Shown here piece by piece: positions 53,206-62,605 of a stretch of 63,386 bases of DNA. This DNA is from Porticoccus sp965660005. Lineage in GTDB: Bacteria > Pseudomonadota > Gammaproteobacteria > Pseudomonadales > Porticoccaceae. The stretch covers positions 1 to 63,386 of the forward strand of contig NZ_CBFHYF010000006.1 in NCBI RefSeq assembly GCF_965660005.1, written 5' to 3'. The notes under the pieces were generated by a model that ran no database searches, was not told where the DNA came from, and saw nothing but the letters and a program-made list of their open reading frames with translations. The stretch's first letter is position 1, and each line of letters begins with the position of its first letter. The position numbers were made by a program, and so were the translations under genes.

Positions 53206-54600
53206 ATGAGTTCAGGAATCGTCAGTGTGGCCTACGTTGTGGCCAGTGTTTTATTCATTCTCAGCCTCGGTGGTTTGAGTCATCAGGAATCCGCCCGTCG
53301 TGGTAACTATTTTGGTGTGGCCGGGATTCTGATTGCGGTTGGCGTCACCATAGCCAATGTCGGCACGGGCGACATGATTGCCATTCTGATTTCGATTGTG
53401 CTCGGTAGCATCATTGGCATTTTTCTCGCCAATCGGGTCGAAATGACTCAGATGCCGCAATTGGTGGCGCTGTTGCACAGTTTTGTCGGTTTGGCTGCCG
53501 TATTGGTGGGGTTCTCCGGTTACATTGAACCGTTGATCGTAACCCACGGTGCAGAGCACACCATCAAGTTGATCGAGATATTTCTCGGAATTTTCATCGG
53601 TGCGGTGACTTTTACCGGCTCGCTGATCGCCTGCGGCAAACTGGATGGTCGTGTGTCCAGCAAGGCATTGACGCTGCCGGGTCGTCACCTGATGAATCTG
53701 GTGGCGCTGGCCGTTACGGTAGTACTGGGTGTCATGTTCGTCGGTGCCGATAACCACTGGGCCGGGTTGCTGGCGCTGGTTATCATGACCATTATTGCCA
53801 GTGTGCTGGGGATTCACCTGATCATGGCGATCGGCGGAGCCGATATGCCGGTGGTGGTCTCCATGCTCAACAGCTATTCGGGTTGGGCAGCAGCCTCAAT
53901 CGGTTTCATGCTGGGCAATGACCTGTTGATCGTGACCGGTGCTCTGGTGGGCAGCAGTGGTGCCATCCTCAGTTACATTATGTGCCGTGCCATGAATCGC
54001 TCCTTTATCAGCGTGATTCTCGGTGGCTTTGGTCAAACCACCAGTAGCATCAGTGCGGCTACGGGGGATGAAAGTATCCAGGAAACCTCCATCGATGAGC
54101 TTACCGAGGAATTGCTGTCATCGGATTCTGTGATCATCGTTCCCGGCTACGGTATGGCAGTCGCCCAGGCGCAGAATGCGGTGGGCGACATCACCAAGCT
54201 GTTGCGCGAGAGAGGCGTCACCGTGCGGTTTGGTATCCATCCGGTGGCCGGTCGATTGCCGGGGCACATGAATGTGTTGCTGGCAGAGGCTCACGTTCCC
54301 TATGACATTGTGCTGGAGATGGATGAAATCAACGAAGACTTTCCTTCAACAGACGTGGTGCTGGTGATTGGCGCCAATGACACCGTCAACCCGGCCGCTG
54401 CCGAAGATCCGGCTAGTCCGATTGCGGGTATGCCTGTTCTTGAAGTCTGGAAATCCCGTCAGGTGGTGATCCTGAAACGCGGTATGGCAACAGGTTATTC
54501 CGGTGTCGAAAACCCGCTGTTTTACAAGGACAACGCCCGGATGCTGTTTGGCGATGCCAAGGAGACAGTAGATAAACTACTGGGTGCATTGCGCTCATGA
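53206..54600 (+). CDS. pntB: NAD(P) transhydrogenase subunit beta
   Basis: 464 aa. N-terminal membrane domain of about eight or nine helices (including GGADMPVVVSMLNSYSGWAA) and C-terminal NADP(H)-binding domain (VIIVPGYGMAVAQAQNAVGD, FGIHPVAGRLPGHMNVLLAE, LVIGANDTVNPAAAEDPASP). Completes the two-subunit PntAB enzyme. Followed by a strong terminator. Confidence 0.97.
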   Translation: MSSGIVSVAYVVASVLFILSLGGLSHQESARRGNYFGVAGILIAVGVTIANVGTGDMIAILISIVLGSIIGIFLANRVEMTQMPQLVALLHSFVGLAAVLVGFSGYIEPLIVTHGAEHTIKLIEIFLGIFIGAVTFTGSLIACGKLDGRVSSKALTLPGRHLMNLVALAVTVVLGVMFVGADNHWAGLLALVIMTIIASVLGIHLIMAIGGADMPVVVSMLNSYSGWAAASIGFMLGNDLLIVTGALVGSSGAILSYIMCRAMNRSFISVILGGFGQTTSSISAATGDESIQETSIDELTEELLSSDSVIIVPGYGMAVAQAQNAVGDITKLLRERGVTVRFGIHPVAGRLPGHMNVLLAEAHVPYDIVLEMDEINEDFPSTDVVLVIGANDTVNPAAAEDPASPIAGMPVLEVWKSRQVVILKRGMATGYSGVENPLFYKDNARMLFGDAKETVDKLLGALRS

Positions 54601-54618
54601 GGGCGTATTTCAAGTCAG

Positions 54619-54648
54619 ACGGCCTGCGGAGCAGGCCGTTTCTCTGTT
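54619..54648 (+). terminator. Rho-independent terminator of pntAB
   Basis: ACGGCCTGC-GGA-GCAGGCCGT, 9-bp stem, followed by TTCTCTGTT, 19 bases after the pntB stop. Confidence 0.88.
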
Positions 54649-54697
54649 ACCGGTGATTCATCGGGTATATGCTTGAGCCACGAAGCAGTATATTGGT

Positions 54698-56464
54698 GTG
54701 GTAAAGACGATCCCCGAATTCCAGTCCGAGCTGGAAGGTTTTTTCGAGGATTTCCAGAAAGATCGGGCTGTCACTCCTTCATCCATTCTGGTGCAGCTGT
54801 TCTTTTCCTCCGATAACCCGGAGTGGATAGACCACGTCTGCCATGTCGTGCTGAACGTCATGTCGGAGGCGGTTGTCATGGGCGCTACCAAAGATGGCGA
54901 GATTGCTCATGGAAAAACGCTGACCAATAGCACGGTGTTTTCCATCTCGGTCTTTGAAAAAACCACTCTGCGGGTCGTTGCCGATACCTGTCTCCCCGGG
55001 GAAGAGCTGGTGCTTGGGGAAAACCTGCGACACCAGTTGCTCAAGCAGGAGCAACAGATTTGCGGTGTGCTTTTTCTCGCGACACCCCTGTCAATCAATG
55101 TCAGCAGACTGTTGGATGAGTTGGCGTCTGGTGGGCTTGATTTTCCGCTGTTTGGTGGTGGTGCGGGCGATTATGCCGTGATGGAACACAGTCTGGTGAT
55201 GGCCAACCACCAGACCATTGATCGGGGTGCGGTGGTGGTTGCCCTGATCAGTGATGACCTGTTCATCAAGGAATACACGTATTCAGGCTGGATGCCGTTG
55301 ACCAAAGAAATGACCATTACCGCCACCAAAGGCGACAGGGTTGCCACCGAGATTGATGGCAGACCTGCCTACGATGTGTATAGCGGTTATCTGGGTATCA
55401 AGAACGATCAGCAGTTTTTTCTCAATTCACTCGAATTCCCGTTTCTGATCGAACGCGATAACGAACTGCTTGGCCGCATGCCCATGAAAGTCACCGAAGA
55501 CGGCGGTATACATTTCATTGCCGATATCATGCCTGGCGATAAATTTCGTATTGGCTACGGTGATCCCAAGGAGATTATTGCCCATGCCAAACATACCCGT
55601 GATGAACTGAGTGAATTTCGACCCGAGGCAATTTTTCTCTATACCTGTGCCTGCAGACGTTTCCTGATGCAAAATGATGTTGAAATGGAAACGTTGCCAT
55701 TTGAAGAGGTTGCACCAACAGCCGGTTTCTATACCTACGGTGAGTTCCTCGGGCAGGGCAGTCACATCAGTCATTACAACTCCACCATGTTGGTGGTGAG
55801 CATGCGGGAAGGCGAGCCGAAACAGCCGGTGGCGGTTATCACCACCGATCAGACAGCCAAAACCAGCCCGGCAGACAAACCCGATCTGTACAAGGATCAG
55901 CACATTCGTGTGGTTTCCCAGCTCATTCACTTCATCGAAACCATCACCGTAGAGCTTGAAGATCGAAACAGAGAACTCATGCATCTGGCGATTACGGACA
56001 AACTGACCGGGTTGTTCAACCGCGCCAAACTCGATCAGGTGCTGGACGAAGAGATTATCCGCCATAACCGTTACGGCAAGGAATTTTGCGTCATCATGGC
56101 AGATATTGATGATTTCAAGATGATCAATGACACTTTCGGACATCACATGGGTGATGCAGCGCTGGTGGTCTTTTCCGACATACTGCGGTAATGCATTCGT
56201 GCCAATGATACCGCCGGTCGCTGGGGCGGCGAGGAGTTCCTGATCGTCCTGCCACACACATCGGTCAAAGCTGCCGCACAGACAGCGGAAAAGATTCGCG
56301 CACTAGTGGCGAGTGGTGATTACGGTGAGGTTAAAAGCGTCACGGCCAGTTTCGGTGTGCTGGCGCATAATCCTGGTGAAACTGTTGACGCCCTTTTTTT
56401 GCGGGCAGATATGGCGCTCTACGCTGCGAAGCGAAAGGGCCGAAATGCTGTGGTGTGCCAGTAA
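54698..56464 (+). pseudogene. FIST-GGDEF diguanylate cyclase, in-frame TAA before the active site
   Basis: N-terminal FIST sensor (about 20-390: GAGDYAVMEHSLVMANHQ, GYGDPKEIIAHAKHTRDEL, FIYTCACRRF-like LYTCACRRF), a short coiled coil, then a GGDEF domain. TAA at 56189-56191 (codon 498) interrupts it between FSDILR and CIRANDTAGRWGGEEFLIVL; a CAA-to-TAA change fits. The same frame stays open to 56464 through GGEEF, YAAKRKGRNAV. The truncated product of 497 aa lacks the GGEEF active site. FIST domains are thought to sense small ligands. GTG start; no clear promoter seen after the pntAB terminator. Confidence 0.85.
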
Positions 56465-56508
56465 ACTAATTGCTGGTCATTCTGTCGATTATTACCCTGA
56501 CCTCTTCT

Positions 56509-56931
56509 TTAAATAGCCAGATAGCCCATGATCAGTACCGCATATCGCAGGCCTTTTCCTGTGGCCACCAGAATAAAAAAAGTGCTGGCGGGGACTTTCA
56601 TCAGCCCGCCGACCACCGTCAGGGCATCGCCACCGATCGGTAGCCAGGTCATCAGCAGGCTCCATTTTCCGTAGCGGTTGAACCAGTTTTGCGCCCGCGC
56701 TATATCCGCCTTGCGGGACGTCAACCAGCGGCGTTCCGAGTAGTCCCCCAGGCGCAGCCCGATCCACCAGTTAACCCCCGCACCCAGGGTGTTTCCGGTG
56801 GTTGCAAACAACCACAACAGCAGCGGGTCTAGCCCGTCCCGGAGTTGGGCAACCAACAGTATCTCGGAATAAAACGGCAGCAGGGTGGCCGCACCAAACG
56901 CCACGGCACAGAGCAATAAATAATCAATCAT
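56509..56931 (-). CDS. YqaA family membrane protein (SNARE-associated type)
   Basis: 140 aa with three or four hydrophobic helices and the YqaA/DedA-like pattern FYSEILLVAQL, TTGNTLGAGVNWWIGL, FNRYGKWSLLMTWLPIGGDA. Distant kin of the DedA family, which handles undecaprenyl phosphate or phospholipid movement; function here unknown. ATG overlaps the end of the GGDEF-EAL gene upstream by four bases, so the two are translationally coupled. Confidence 0.88.
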   Translation of the reverse strand: MIDYLLLCAVAFGAATLLPFYSEILLVAQLRDGLDPLLLWLFATTGNTLGAGVNWWIGLRLGDYSERRWLTSRKADIARAQNWFNRYGKWSLLMTWLPIGGDALTVVGGLMKVPASTFFILVATGKGLRYAVLIMGYLAI

Positions 56932-59084
56932 TGGTCTTGAGGTGGCCGGGATAGGTGAGCGAAACCGCCAGAACGGGCTGTTTTCGGTGGCTGGGGTGTA
57001 TCCTTCAGCTCACCGGGTTTGCCGATATGATAACCCTGGATAAAATCAACACCCATGTCCTGAAGCAGTGCCTGAATTTCTGCATTTTCTACAAATTCGG
57101 CGATGGTCTGTTTGCCGAGGGAATGGGCGATATGATTGATTGACCTCACCATAGCGAGATCGGCAGGGTCTTTGTCGATATCTCTGACAAAAATTCCATC
57201 GATTTTAATCAGGTCTGCAGGCAAGTATTTGAGGTATGCAAAGGAAGAAAAACCGGTTCCAAAATCATCCAGCGCAAACTTCACACCATATTGCTTCAGC
57301 TCATTCATAAAGCCTGCTGCGCCCTCAATATGTGTAATCGCCTCCGTTTCAGTAATTTCGATAATCATGGCATCGGCGATGGCGTTATTATTTTTTATTT
57401 TTGTCACCAGAAATGAAGATATCTCGTTATTGTTGATAGAAGAGCCGGAGATGTTGACCGAGAAGGTGTATCCCGGGTAGTGGTTGCTTTCAATCATGCT
57501 GACCACCTTTTCCATCACCCACATATCGATCTTCAGCATCATTGAGTTGCGTTTGGCGACAGGAATAAAGATATTGGGGGTAATCAGTTGGTCGTGGTCG
57601 GGCAATCTCAGCAGTGTCTCGAAATAGTCCAGTGAGCTGCCGTCAGCGTAGGTAATGGGCTGGAACAACAATTTAAACTGGTTTTTGAGCAGCGCATCAT
57701 TGATTTTATTCAGCAGGGTGAACTCACCAATATCCTGCATTTTGTTATCGGTGGCATCATTATAAAAATGGTACTGGTTCCTGCCGTTATTTTTTGCCAC
57801 ATAACAGGCGATGTCAGCCTGTCTCAATACTTCGGCCTTGCTGGCAGTATGATCATCAATCAGGGTGACACCCATACTGGAGAAAACATTGAATTGCTGG
57901 TCACCCCATGTATAGATAAAACTGGAAAGTGTGCTCTGGTAGGAAGTGACAACGTTATGCAACTCCTCAGTGTTGACGTTCTGCAACAAAATGCCAAATT
58001 CATCGCCACCCAAACGAGCCAGAATATCGCCGGACCGCAACCGGGCGCCAAAAAGTTTGGCAACTTCAATCAGTAGGGAGTCGCCCACCCCGTGACCGGC
58101 GGTATCATTGACTATCTTGAACTGGTCAAGATCTATATACAGCAGGGCAAAAGTGGTTTTACCGCGATGGGCTATGTTGATCAGACGCGATAATTCCTGT
58201 TCAAAATAAAAACGGTTATGCAGCCCGGTCAGCATATCGTGTTGGGCCAGGTACTGGAGCTGGCGTCGGGCCAGCCGGTCTGCTGTCACGTCATGAAAAA
58301 CCACCACGGCACCCAGTACTTCCCCGGATTTGTTTCTGATGGGCGACACAGAAAACTCAATGACATATTCAGTGCCGGTTTGTGAGATCAAAGTTGTATG
58401 GTTGTTCAATGCAATGAGTTTGTTCATTTGCAGGGAATGAATCACAGGATCGTGGCAGGAGATACGGCTGTCTTCATCGATAATATTGAAAACACTTGCC
58501 GAGGGCTTTCCTCTGCATTCGTCGCTGCTCCAGCCCGTCAATTTTTCCGCAACCGGGTTCAGCGACATCACCTTGCCCTCGACGCAGGTGGTGATGACTG
58601 CATCAGCGATACTGCTCAATGTGACAGCCGCCAGTTGAGACTGCTGTTCAAATGCTTCGCGTGTTTCGAGGAGTTTTCGCAGGCTGGCCTGGGTTTTCTC
58701 GAGTTCCTTATTCAGTGCTGTGAATTCGTTACGATTATGTGCTGCAGGAATACAGCGGAGAACCATTTTTGCGGATTCCGTGTCAGTGGCCGGTTCAAAC
58801 AGAAATCCTTGAAAAGTCCACGACTTCAGCGCATGAGAGTTCCATTTTAGCGTTGAAGGTAGGGGCGAGTTGCTTCTCGACCAGGTGCGGAGAATCTGTT
58901 TTAACTGATCCTCGGTGTTGAGGACATAGTGTTGCAGGGAATGCTGCTGTTTTACCTGGGGAAAGTGTTTGCTGAGAAACACCCCGGCATGATTGTTCAG
59001 CGCGAGAATTTCCCCGTCTTTATTGAGCAGAATCAGTGCCTCCGGAAAACCGTTGGCAATTTTGACGAAGCCTGAGACATCCAT
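56928..59084 (-). CDS. PAS-PAS-GGDEF-EAL c-di-GMP enzyme
   Basis: 718 aa, soluble. N-terminal PAS-like segment (LILLNKDGEILALNNHAGVF), coiled coil, second PAS (VITTCVEGKVMSLNPVAEKL with PAC), GGDEF domain with an intact site RLGGDEFG and an RxxD inhibitory site (RSGD), then an EAL domain: FETLLRL, SVNISGSSIN, MIIEITETEA, LDDFGTGFSSFAYLKYLPAD, QGYHIGKP. Both domains look catalytically competent. It is the only fully intact c-di-GMP enzyme in the window. It lies 13 bases after the MetOD1-like gene, in one operon. Confidence 0.92.
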   Translation of the reverse strand: MDVSGFVKIANGFPEALILLNKDGEILALNNHAGVFLSKHFPQVKQQHSLQHYVLNTEDQLKQILRTWSRSNSPLPSTLKWNSHALKSWTFQGFLFEPATDTESAKMVLRCIPAAHNRNEFTALNKELEKTQASLRKLLETREAFEQQSQLAAVTLSSIADAVITTCVEGKVMSLNPVAEKLTGWSSDECRGKPSASVFNIIDEDSRISCHDPVIHSLQMNKLIALNNHTTLISQTGTEYVIEFSVSPIRNKSGEVLGAVVVFHDVTADRLARRQLQYLAQHDMLTGLHNRFYFEQELSRLINIAHRGKTTFALLYIDLDQFKIVNDTAGHGVGDSLLIEVAKLFGARLRSGDILARLGGDEFGILLQNVNTEELHNVVTSYQSTLSSFIYTWGDQQFNVFSSMGVTLIDDHTASKAEVLRQADIACYVAKNNGRNQYHFYNDATDNKMQDIGEFTLLNKINDALLKNQFKLLFQPITYADGSSLDYFETLLRLPDHDQLITPNIFIPVAKRNSMMLKIDMWVMEKVVSMIESNHYPGYTFSVNISGSSINNNEISSFLVTKIKNNNAIADAMIIEITETEAITHIEGAAGFMNELKQYGVKFALDDFGTGFSSFAYLKYLPADLIKIDGIFVRDIDKDPADLAMVRSINHIAHSLGKQTIAEFVENAEIQALLQDMGVDFIQGYHIGKPGELKDTPQPPKTARSGGFAHLSRPPQDQ

Positions 59085-59097
59085 CTATTGAGCCTCG

Positions 59098-59619
59098 CTA
59101 TGACTTGTAGTTTTCTCGTCCGTCCACCGATTCACTGCTACCATTTCTGGCAAGATGAATGACTACCACGCAGCCGTCATCGCCGGCGGCAATGGTTTCT
59201 TCCAATGTCACCTTGGCGTAGCCCAGATTTTCCGCTGCTATCGTACCGAACACATTGGACGTCATCATGCAGAGAGAGCTCCGATCAATGACTTTATCGC
59301 CGAAGGGGCAGCGCCGATTGCCCAACACGATTTTTTCCCTATCGACGGATATGACGTAAAAATCGCCACCAATACGGCGTTTCAGATCTACCAGGGTGCT
59401 GGTCATCTGGTCGAGATCAAGTTGCTCTACACCAAGCCCCCTGCGATATTCACCGTTGATCCAGTCACCGATATTTTGCCCGACGATACTGATAAAGCCT
59501 GACGCATCTTCCACGCCGACAGTATCCTCAAGCGTTCCGCTCAACTCCCGCAACTGGTTGACCAGAAACAGGTCGTGGTTCAAGGGTATTTCCAAAGCCG
59601 AAATCAACTGATTACCCAT
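59098..59619 (-). CDS. Methanogen output domain 1-like protein
   Basis: 173 aa, soluble. The C-terminal half shows the pattern of the Metanogen output domain: RCPFGDKVIDRSSLCMMTSN, VFGTIAAENLGYAKVTLEET, IAAGDDGCVVVIHLAR, with the cysteines of CPF and LCMM. Such domains accompany signalling proteins and may bind a cofactor or ligand. It is the first gene of an operon with the PAS-GGDEF-EAL protein, so it may act as its input partner. Assignment rests on pattern. Confidence 0.7.
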   Translation of the reverse strand: MGNQLISALEIPLNHDLFLVNQLRELSGTLEDTVGVEDASGFISIVGQNIGDWINGEYRRGLGVEQLDLDQMTSTLVDLKRRIGGDFYVISVDREKIVLGNRRCPFGDKVIDRSSLCMMTSNVFGTIAAENLGYAKVTLEETIAAGDDGCVVVIHLARNGSSESVDGRENYKS

Positions 59620-60110
59620 AGCCTGTAACCTTTTCTTATAGTTTTAATGGCAGAGGCGCACCGCCATGAATGGCTGAATATTTACTCGACGCTAACCGCA
59701 ATTGCACCTGACGGGACAGTTCCTATCAGGCTAGCACAGCCGGATTTCGGCTGTCACTTAATTGGGTACATTAATACGCTAAAACAGCCTGATACCGGGC
59801 CTGTTTTCGTTATATTGAGGCTTTCCGGTGATTTTGTGACGTATGTCTCGCTATCAGTGGTAATTGGCCTGAACGATCAATCCGATACTGCATACAAAAA
59901 GTAATATTCGATCTACCTGAAACCTGTTCGGATCGGAGAGTATTTGTGCCCCAGCGTAAATACCGATCTTGCTAGTCGTGTACGCAATCATGTTAAGGAA
60001 TTTTTTGTTCAGCCAATTGCTGAGATGGCGGGAGACCAGTGGTAGACGGTATGATCCTTTGTCACGACTCAATGAGCATAGCTGCTACTATGGACAAGAG
60101 GGCTTAATCC
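59620..60110 (+). other. Intergenic region with attenuator-like structure
   Basis: Almost 490 bases without a convincing gene. At 59724-59807 there are competing inverted repeats: TATCAGGCT (59724-59732) can pair with AGCCTGATA (59786-59794), enclosing the hairpin ACAGCCG/CGGCTGT (59736-59754). The 3' arm overlaps AAAACAG-CC (59781), which can instead pair with GGCCTGTTTT to form a terminator-like hairpin ending in a T run (59801-59807). This mutually exclusive layout resembles an attenuator or small RNA. The rest, up to the AGAGGG ribosome site before 60111, shows nothing I can name. Confidence 0.45.
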
Positions 60111-60947
60111 ATGAGGTTACTTAATTCTTGCGACCGTTTCGCCACATTGGTGACGGTATTGTTGATTCTGCTGGGCGGCTGTACCGCCGAGTCAGACCCG
60201 GAAGAATCGACACCTGATTCATCCAGGACCAGTGAGCCAGCGATAAATCAACCGGCGACCGGCCATAACAGTTCCAATTCATTGACGTGGCAGGGCAGCT
60301 ATGCGAGGGTGTTGCCCTGTGCGGATTGCCCGGGAATCGAAACCAACCTTGTTTTGCACAAGGATAATACCTTCAGCCTGACAACCCGCTACCTGGGCAA
60401 AGACGATCAGGTCTTCAAGAATTCCGGCACCTTCCGCTGGAATGAGGCGGGCACGGGAATTCGTCTGCAGGGGCTTTCCGATGGCCCGGTTCAGTATCAG
60501 GTTGGAGAACACCAGCTGATTCAACTGGACAAGCAGGGCCAACGGATCAGCGGTGATCTGGCGGATCAATATGTGCTGAAGAAACAAATTGCCTTACCCG
60601 ATCACACGCCAGTGGCTATTTTTGATGCCCCTAAATGGCAGCTGACCGAACTGCTGGGAAAACCGGTGACATCGTCGGAGTCGGCCTGGTTGGCCTTTGA
60701 GAAAGAGGACGGCAGAGTCACCGGCTTCAGCGGCTGCAATAATCTGGTCGGGAATGCGGTCTTTGGTGAAGGTGGCAAATTGCATTTTTCCCAAATGGCC
60801 GGCACCCGCAAAGCCTGTCCCGATTCAACCCCCGAAATGGAGTTCCTGCAGGTATTGAGGTCGACGGCCAGCTACCGTCTTGATGACAAAATACTGGTGT
60901 TGATACATGCCGAAATGGCACCGCTGGCAACCTTTGAAAGGCTCTGA
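60111..60947 (+). CDS. NlpE-META fusion lipoprotein
   Basis: 278 aa. Signal and lipobox LLGGC, a Ser/Pro/Thr-rich linker, an NlpE-like domain (LTWQGSYARVLPCADCPGIE with its CxxC; FSLTTRYLGKDDQVFKNSGT), then a META/HslJ domain (WQLTELLGKPV, GRVTGFSGCNNLVGNAVF, GTRKACPDSTPEMEFLQ). NlpE senses surface contact and copper and signals via CpxA; META domains occur in heat-shock and novobiocin-resistance lipoproteins. Expected at the outer membrane, periplasmic face. Confidence 0.9.
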   Translation: MRLLNSCDRFATLVTVLLILLGGCTAESDPEESTPDSSRTSEPAINQPATGHNSSNSLTWQGSYARVLPCADCPGIETNLVLHKDNTFSLTTRYLGKDDQVFKNSGTFRWNEAGTGIRLQGLSDGPVQYQVGEHQLIQLDKQGQRISGDLADQYVLKKQIALPDHTPVAIFDAPKWQLTELLGKPVTSSESAWLAFEKEDGRVTGFSGCNNLVGNAVFGEGGKLHFSQMAGTRKACPDSTPEMEFLQVLRSTASYRLDDKILVLIHAEMAPLATFERL

Positions 60948-60974
60948 GCCTGGGTTTTCAGCCGGATTTTCCGG

Positions 60975-61493
60975 TCAGTAAAACCGCAGGCCCGACAGCG
61001 CCAGATCCACCTCGAATTCACGCCCGATAGCCACAAGGCCTATCCGTTTCAGTTTGTCGAGATTAAGCGGTATCTCGGTGCGGTGGGCAACAAAGTTATT
61101 GAATGATAGCCTGAGCGTTTGCCACTCCGGTTTGACCTTGAAGGTCTGCCGGTAAGACTGCCAGGGTCTGCTCAGTTCGGTGGTTCTCAGGTGAACGGCA
61201 TATTCTTCCACCGGACCACAGACATCCAGTTCGATGCCCTGCCACGCGCTACCGTCCACGGCTGTTTGGTCGGCGGATAAATCCAGTGCCATCTGCAGAA
61301 ACCCGCCGTTATTCTCGAGGCTCACCCGGCCGTGGATGCGCAGTGCCAGACGGTTGCCGATGGTTTCACGAGTCAGAGTGCCTTCCGATAAGCCTCCCAT
61401 CACACCGTCGGTTACCAGCCGCCATTGGCCTGCATTGCCGTCGGCGGGGAGGTCTGATTCAAAGCTGTCAAAAACAATGGCGGAGGCAATCAC
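60975..61493 (-). CDS. CIA30 domain protein
   Basis: 172 aa. Single CIA30 (complex I intermediate-associated protein 30) domain: VFDSFESDLPADGNAGQWRL, VTDGVMGGLSEGTL, FLQMALDLSAD, GIELDVCGPVEEYAVHLR and the C-terminal IGREFEVDLALSGLRFY. Fold is jelly-roll, galactose-binding-like; bacterial members are of unknown role and no complex I assembly gene is nearby. GTG start, three bases after the nucleotidyltransferase stop, hence cotranscribed with it. Confidence 0.82.
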   Translation of the reverse strand: MIASAIVFDSFESDLPADGNAGQWRLVTDGVMGGLSEGTLTRETIGNRLALRIHGRVSLENNGGFLQMALDLSADQTAVDGSAWQGIELDVCGPVEEYAVHLRTTELSRPWQSYRQTFKVKPEWQTLRLSFNNFVAHRTEIPLNLDKLKRIGLVAIGREFEVDLALSGLRFY

Positions 61494-61495
61494 TA

Positions 61496-62605
61496 TTATC
61501 GATCCCTTTTACTTGTTTGAGGTGCCGGTTTGGGGATAGCCATAAAAACCAGATAAACCAATGTTAGAACGACTGTCGCGGCAAAAAAACCCGCTATACG
61601 GCGGTAGGTTGGACGATCTGGAAAACGGTGACATATCACCGTGTAGCGCACAGCGATAGTCTCTTTAATCCATTTGGCCGAGAGTGGTTTGGCGTCGGAA
61701 AACCTCGGAATCCGGCCTCGAGAAGGGCTGTTTTCGGCGGCTGTGGTGATGGTCTGTGGTAGGTCGATGCCGTAATTGACGGCAATGTTGATGCCGGCCA
61801 AAAAAAGCGTTTCTTTCTTCTCGGCAATTGCAAGTTCGTGTGCTTCCTGCCAATCCTGTGCCGTAAGGCTTTTCGACATCTTAGCTAGGTCGACAAGCCA
61901 GTTCAGGTTGTCCTCGAAGTTACCCATGACCGCATGCAGAACCACCATGAATAGCTCGATGGGTCTGGCCGGTTTTAACAATCCGGTTGCTGCTGAATGT
62001 GCTGGTTGGGCCCAAGCCAGTTGCGTAAGCCGGTCGGATGTATAGCTGCCCAGGCGACGGTGCAGATCGAGCTTCACATCACTCTGGGGGTGAACAAGTT
62101 GGACACCGTGGTTCGGATCCAGGCCAAAAAAGCGATGAACGGTGCCTTTCCTCTTCAAGTCGGCATACTCATGCGCCCAACCATTCTGCAGTAGCAACTT
62201 CAGCGCGCGAGCATGGTGTTCTCGGGCCACCAAAAGATCCATGTCGGCCATCGACCGCAGGGTCCGTTGGGGGTAGTAGTCAGCCAGGCCGACCCCCTTC
62301 AAAGCCATGACAGGTATAGCCTGCTGCGCAAACAGGTTGACTACTTTTTCTAACTGATGGGTGCGATGTTGATACGCTATCCACCAGTATTGATAAAGTA
62401 TTTTGAGACGAGCCTGGTGGATTGATGACAGACCAAAGCGCTGTGTCTGGTGATGGATCAGTGGCGACAGGCGCATAATACCGAAACTCATGGTATCGAT
62501 GACGATCGTCTGATCCCAGGCATCCTGTAGCTCGCCTGCAGTGACCGCATCCTCAGCCAGACAGAGTTTTAGTGAAAGCTCTTCAATAGATAGCGTTGTC
62601 AGCAT
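61496..62605 (-). CDS. NTP_transf_5-type nucleotidyltransferase family protein
   Basis: 369 aa. N-terminal helical region, then the pol-beta-like nucleotidyltransferase core of the Uncharacterised nucleotidyltransferase family: PVMALKGVGLADYYPQRTLR, SMADMDLLVAREHHARALKL (DxD-like acidic pair), LDLHRRLG; C-terminal membrane helix (GFFAATVVLTLVYLVFMAI). Such proteins often sit in peptide-natural-product (lasso and other RiPP) clusters with ABC exporters. Here an ABC exporter gene overlaps its start by seven bases. No precursor peptide or cyclase is visible within the window. Confidence 0.8.
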   Translation of the reverse strand: MLTTLSIEELSLKLCLAEDAVTAGELQDAWDQTIVIDTMSFGIMRLSPLIHHQTQRFGLSSIHQARLKILYQYWWIAYQHRTHQLEKVVNLFAQQAIPVMALKGVGLADYYPQRTLRSMADMDLLVAREHHARALKLLLQNGWAHEYADLKRKGTVHRFFGLDPNHGVQLVHPQSDVKLDLHRRLGSYTSDRLTQLAWAQPAHSAATGLLKPARPIELFMVVLHAVMGNFEDNLNWLVDLAKMSKSLTAQDWQEAHELAIAEKKETLFLAGINIAVNYGIDLPQTITTAAENSPSRGRIPRFSDAKPLSAKWIKETIAVRYTVICHRFPDRPTYRRIAGFFAATVVLTLVYLVFMAIPKPAPQTSKRDR

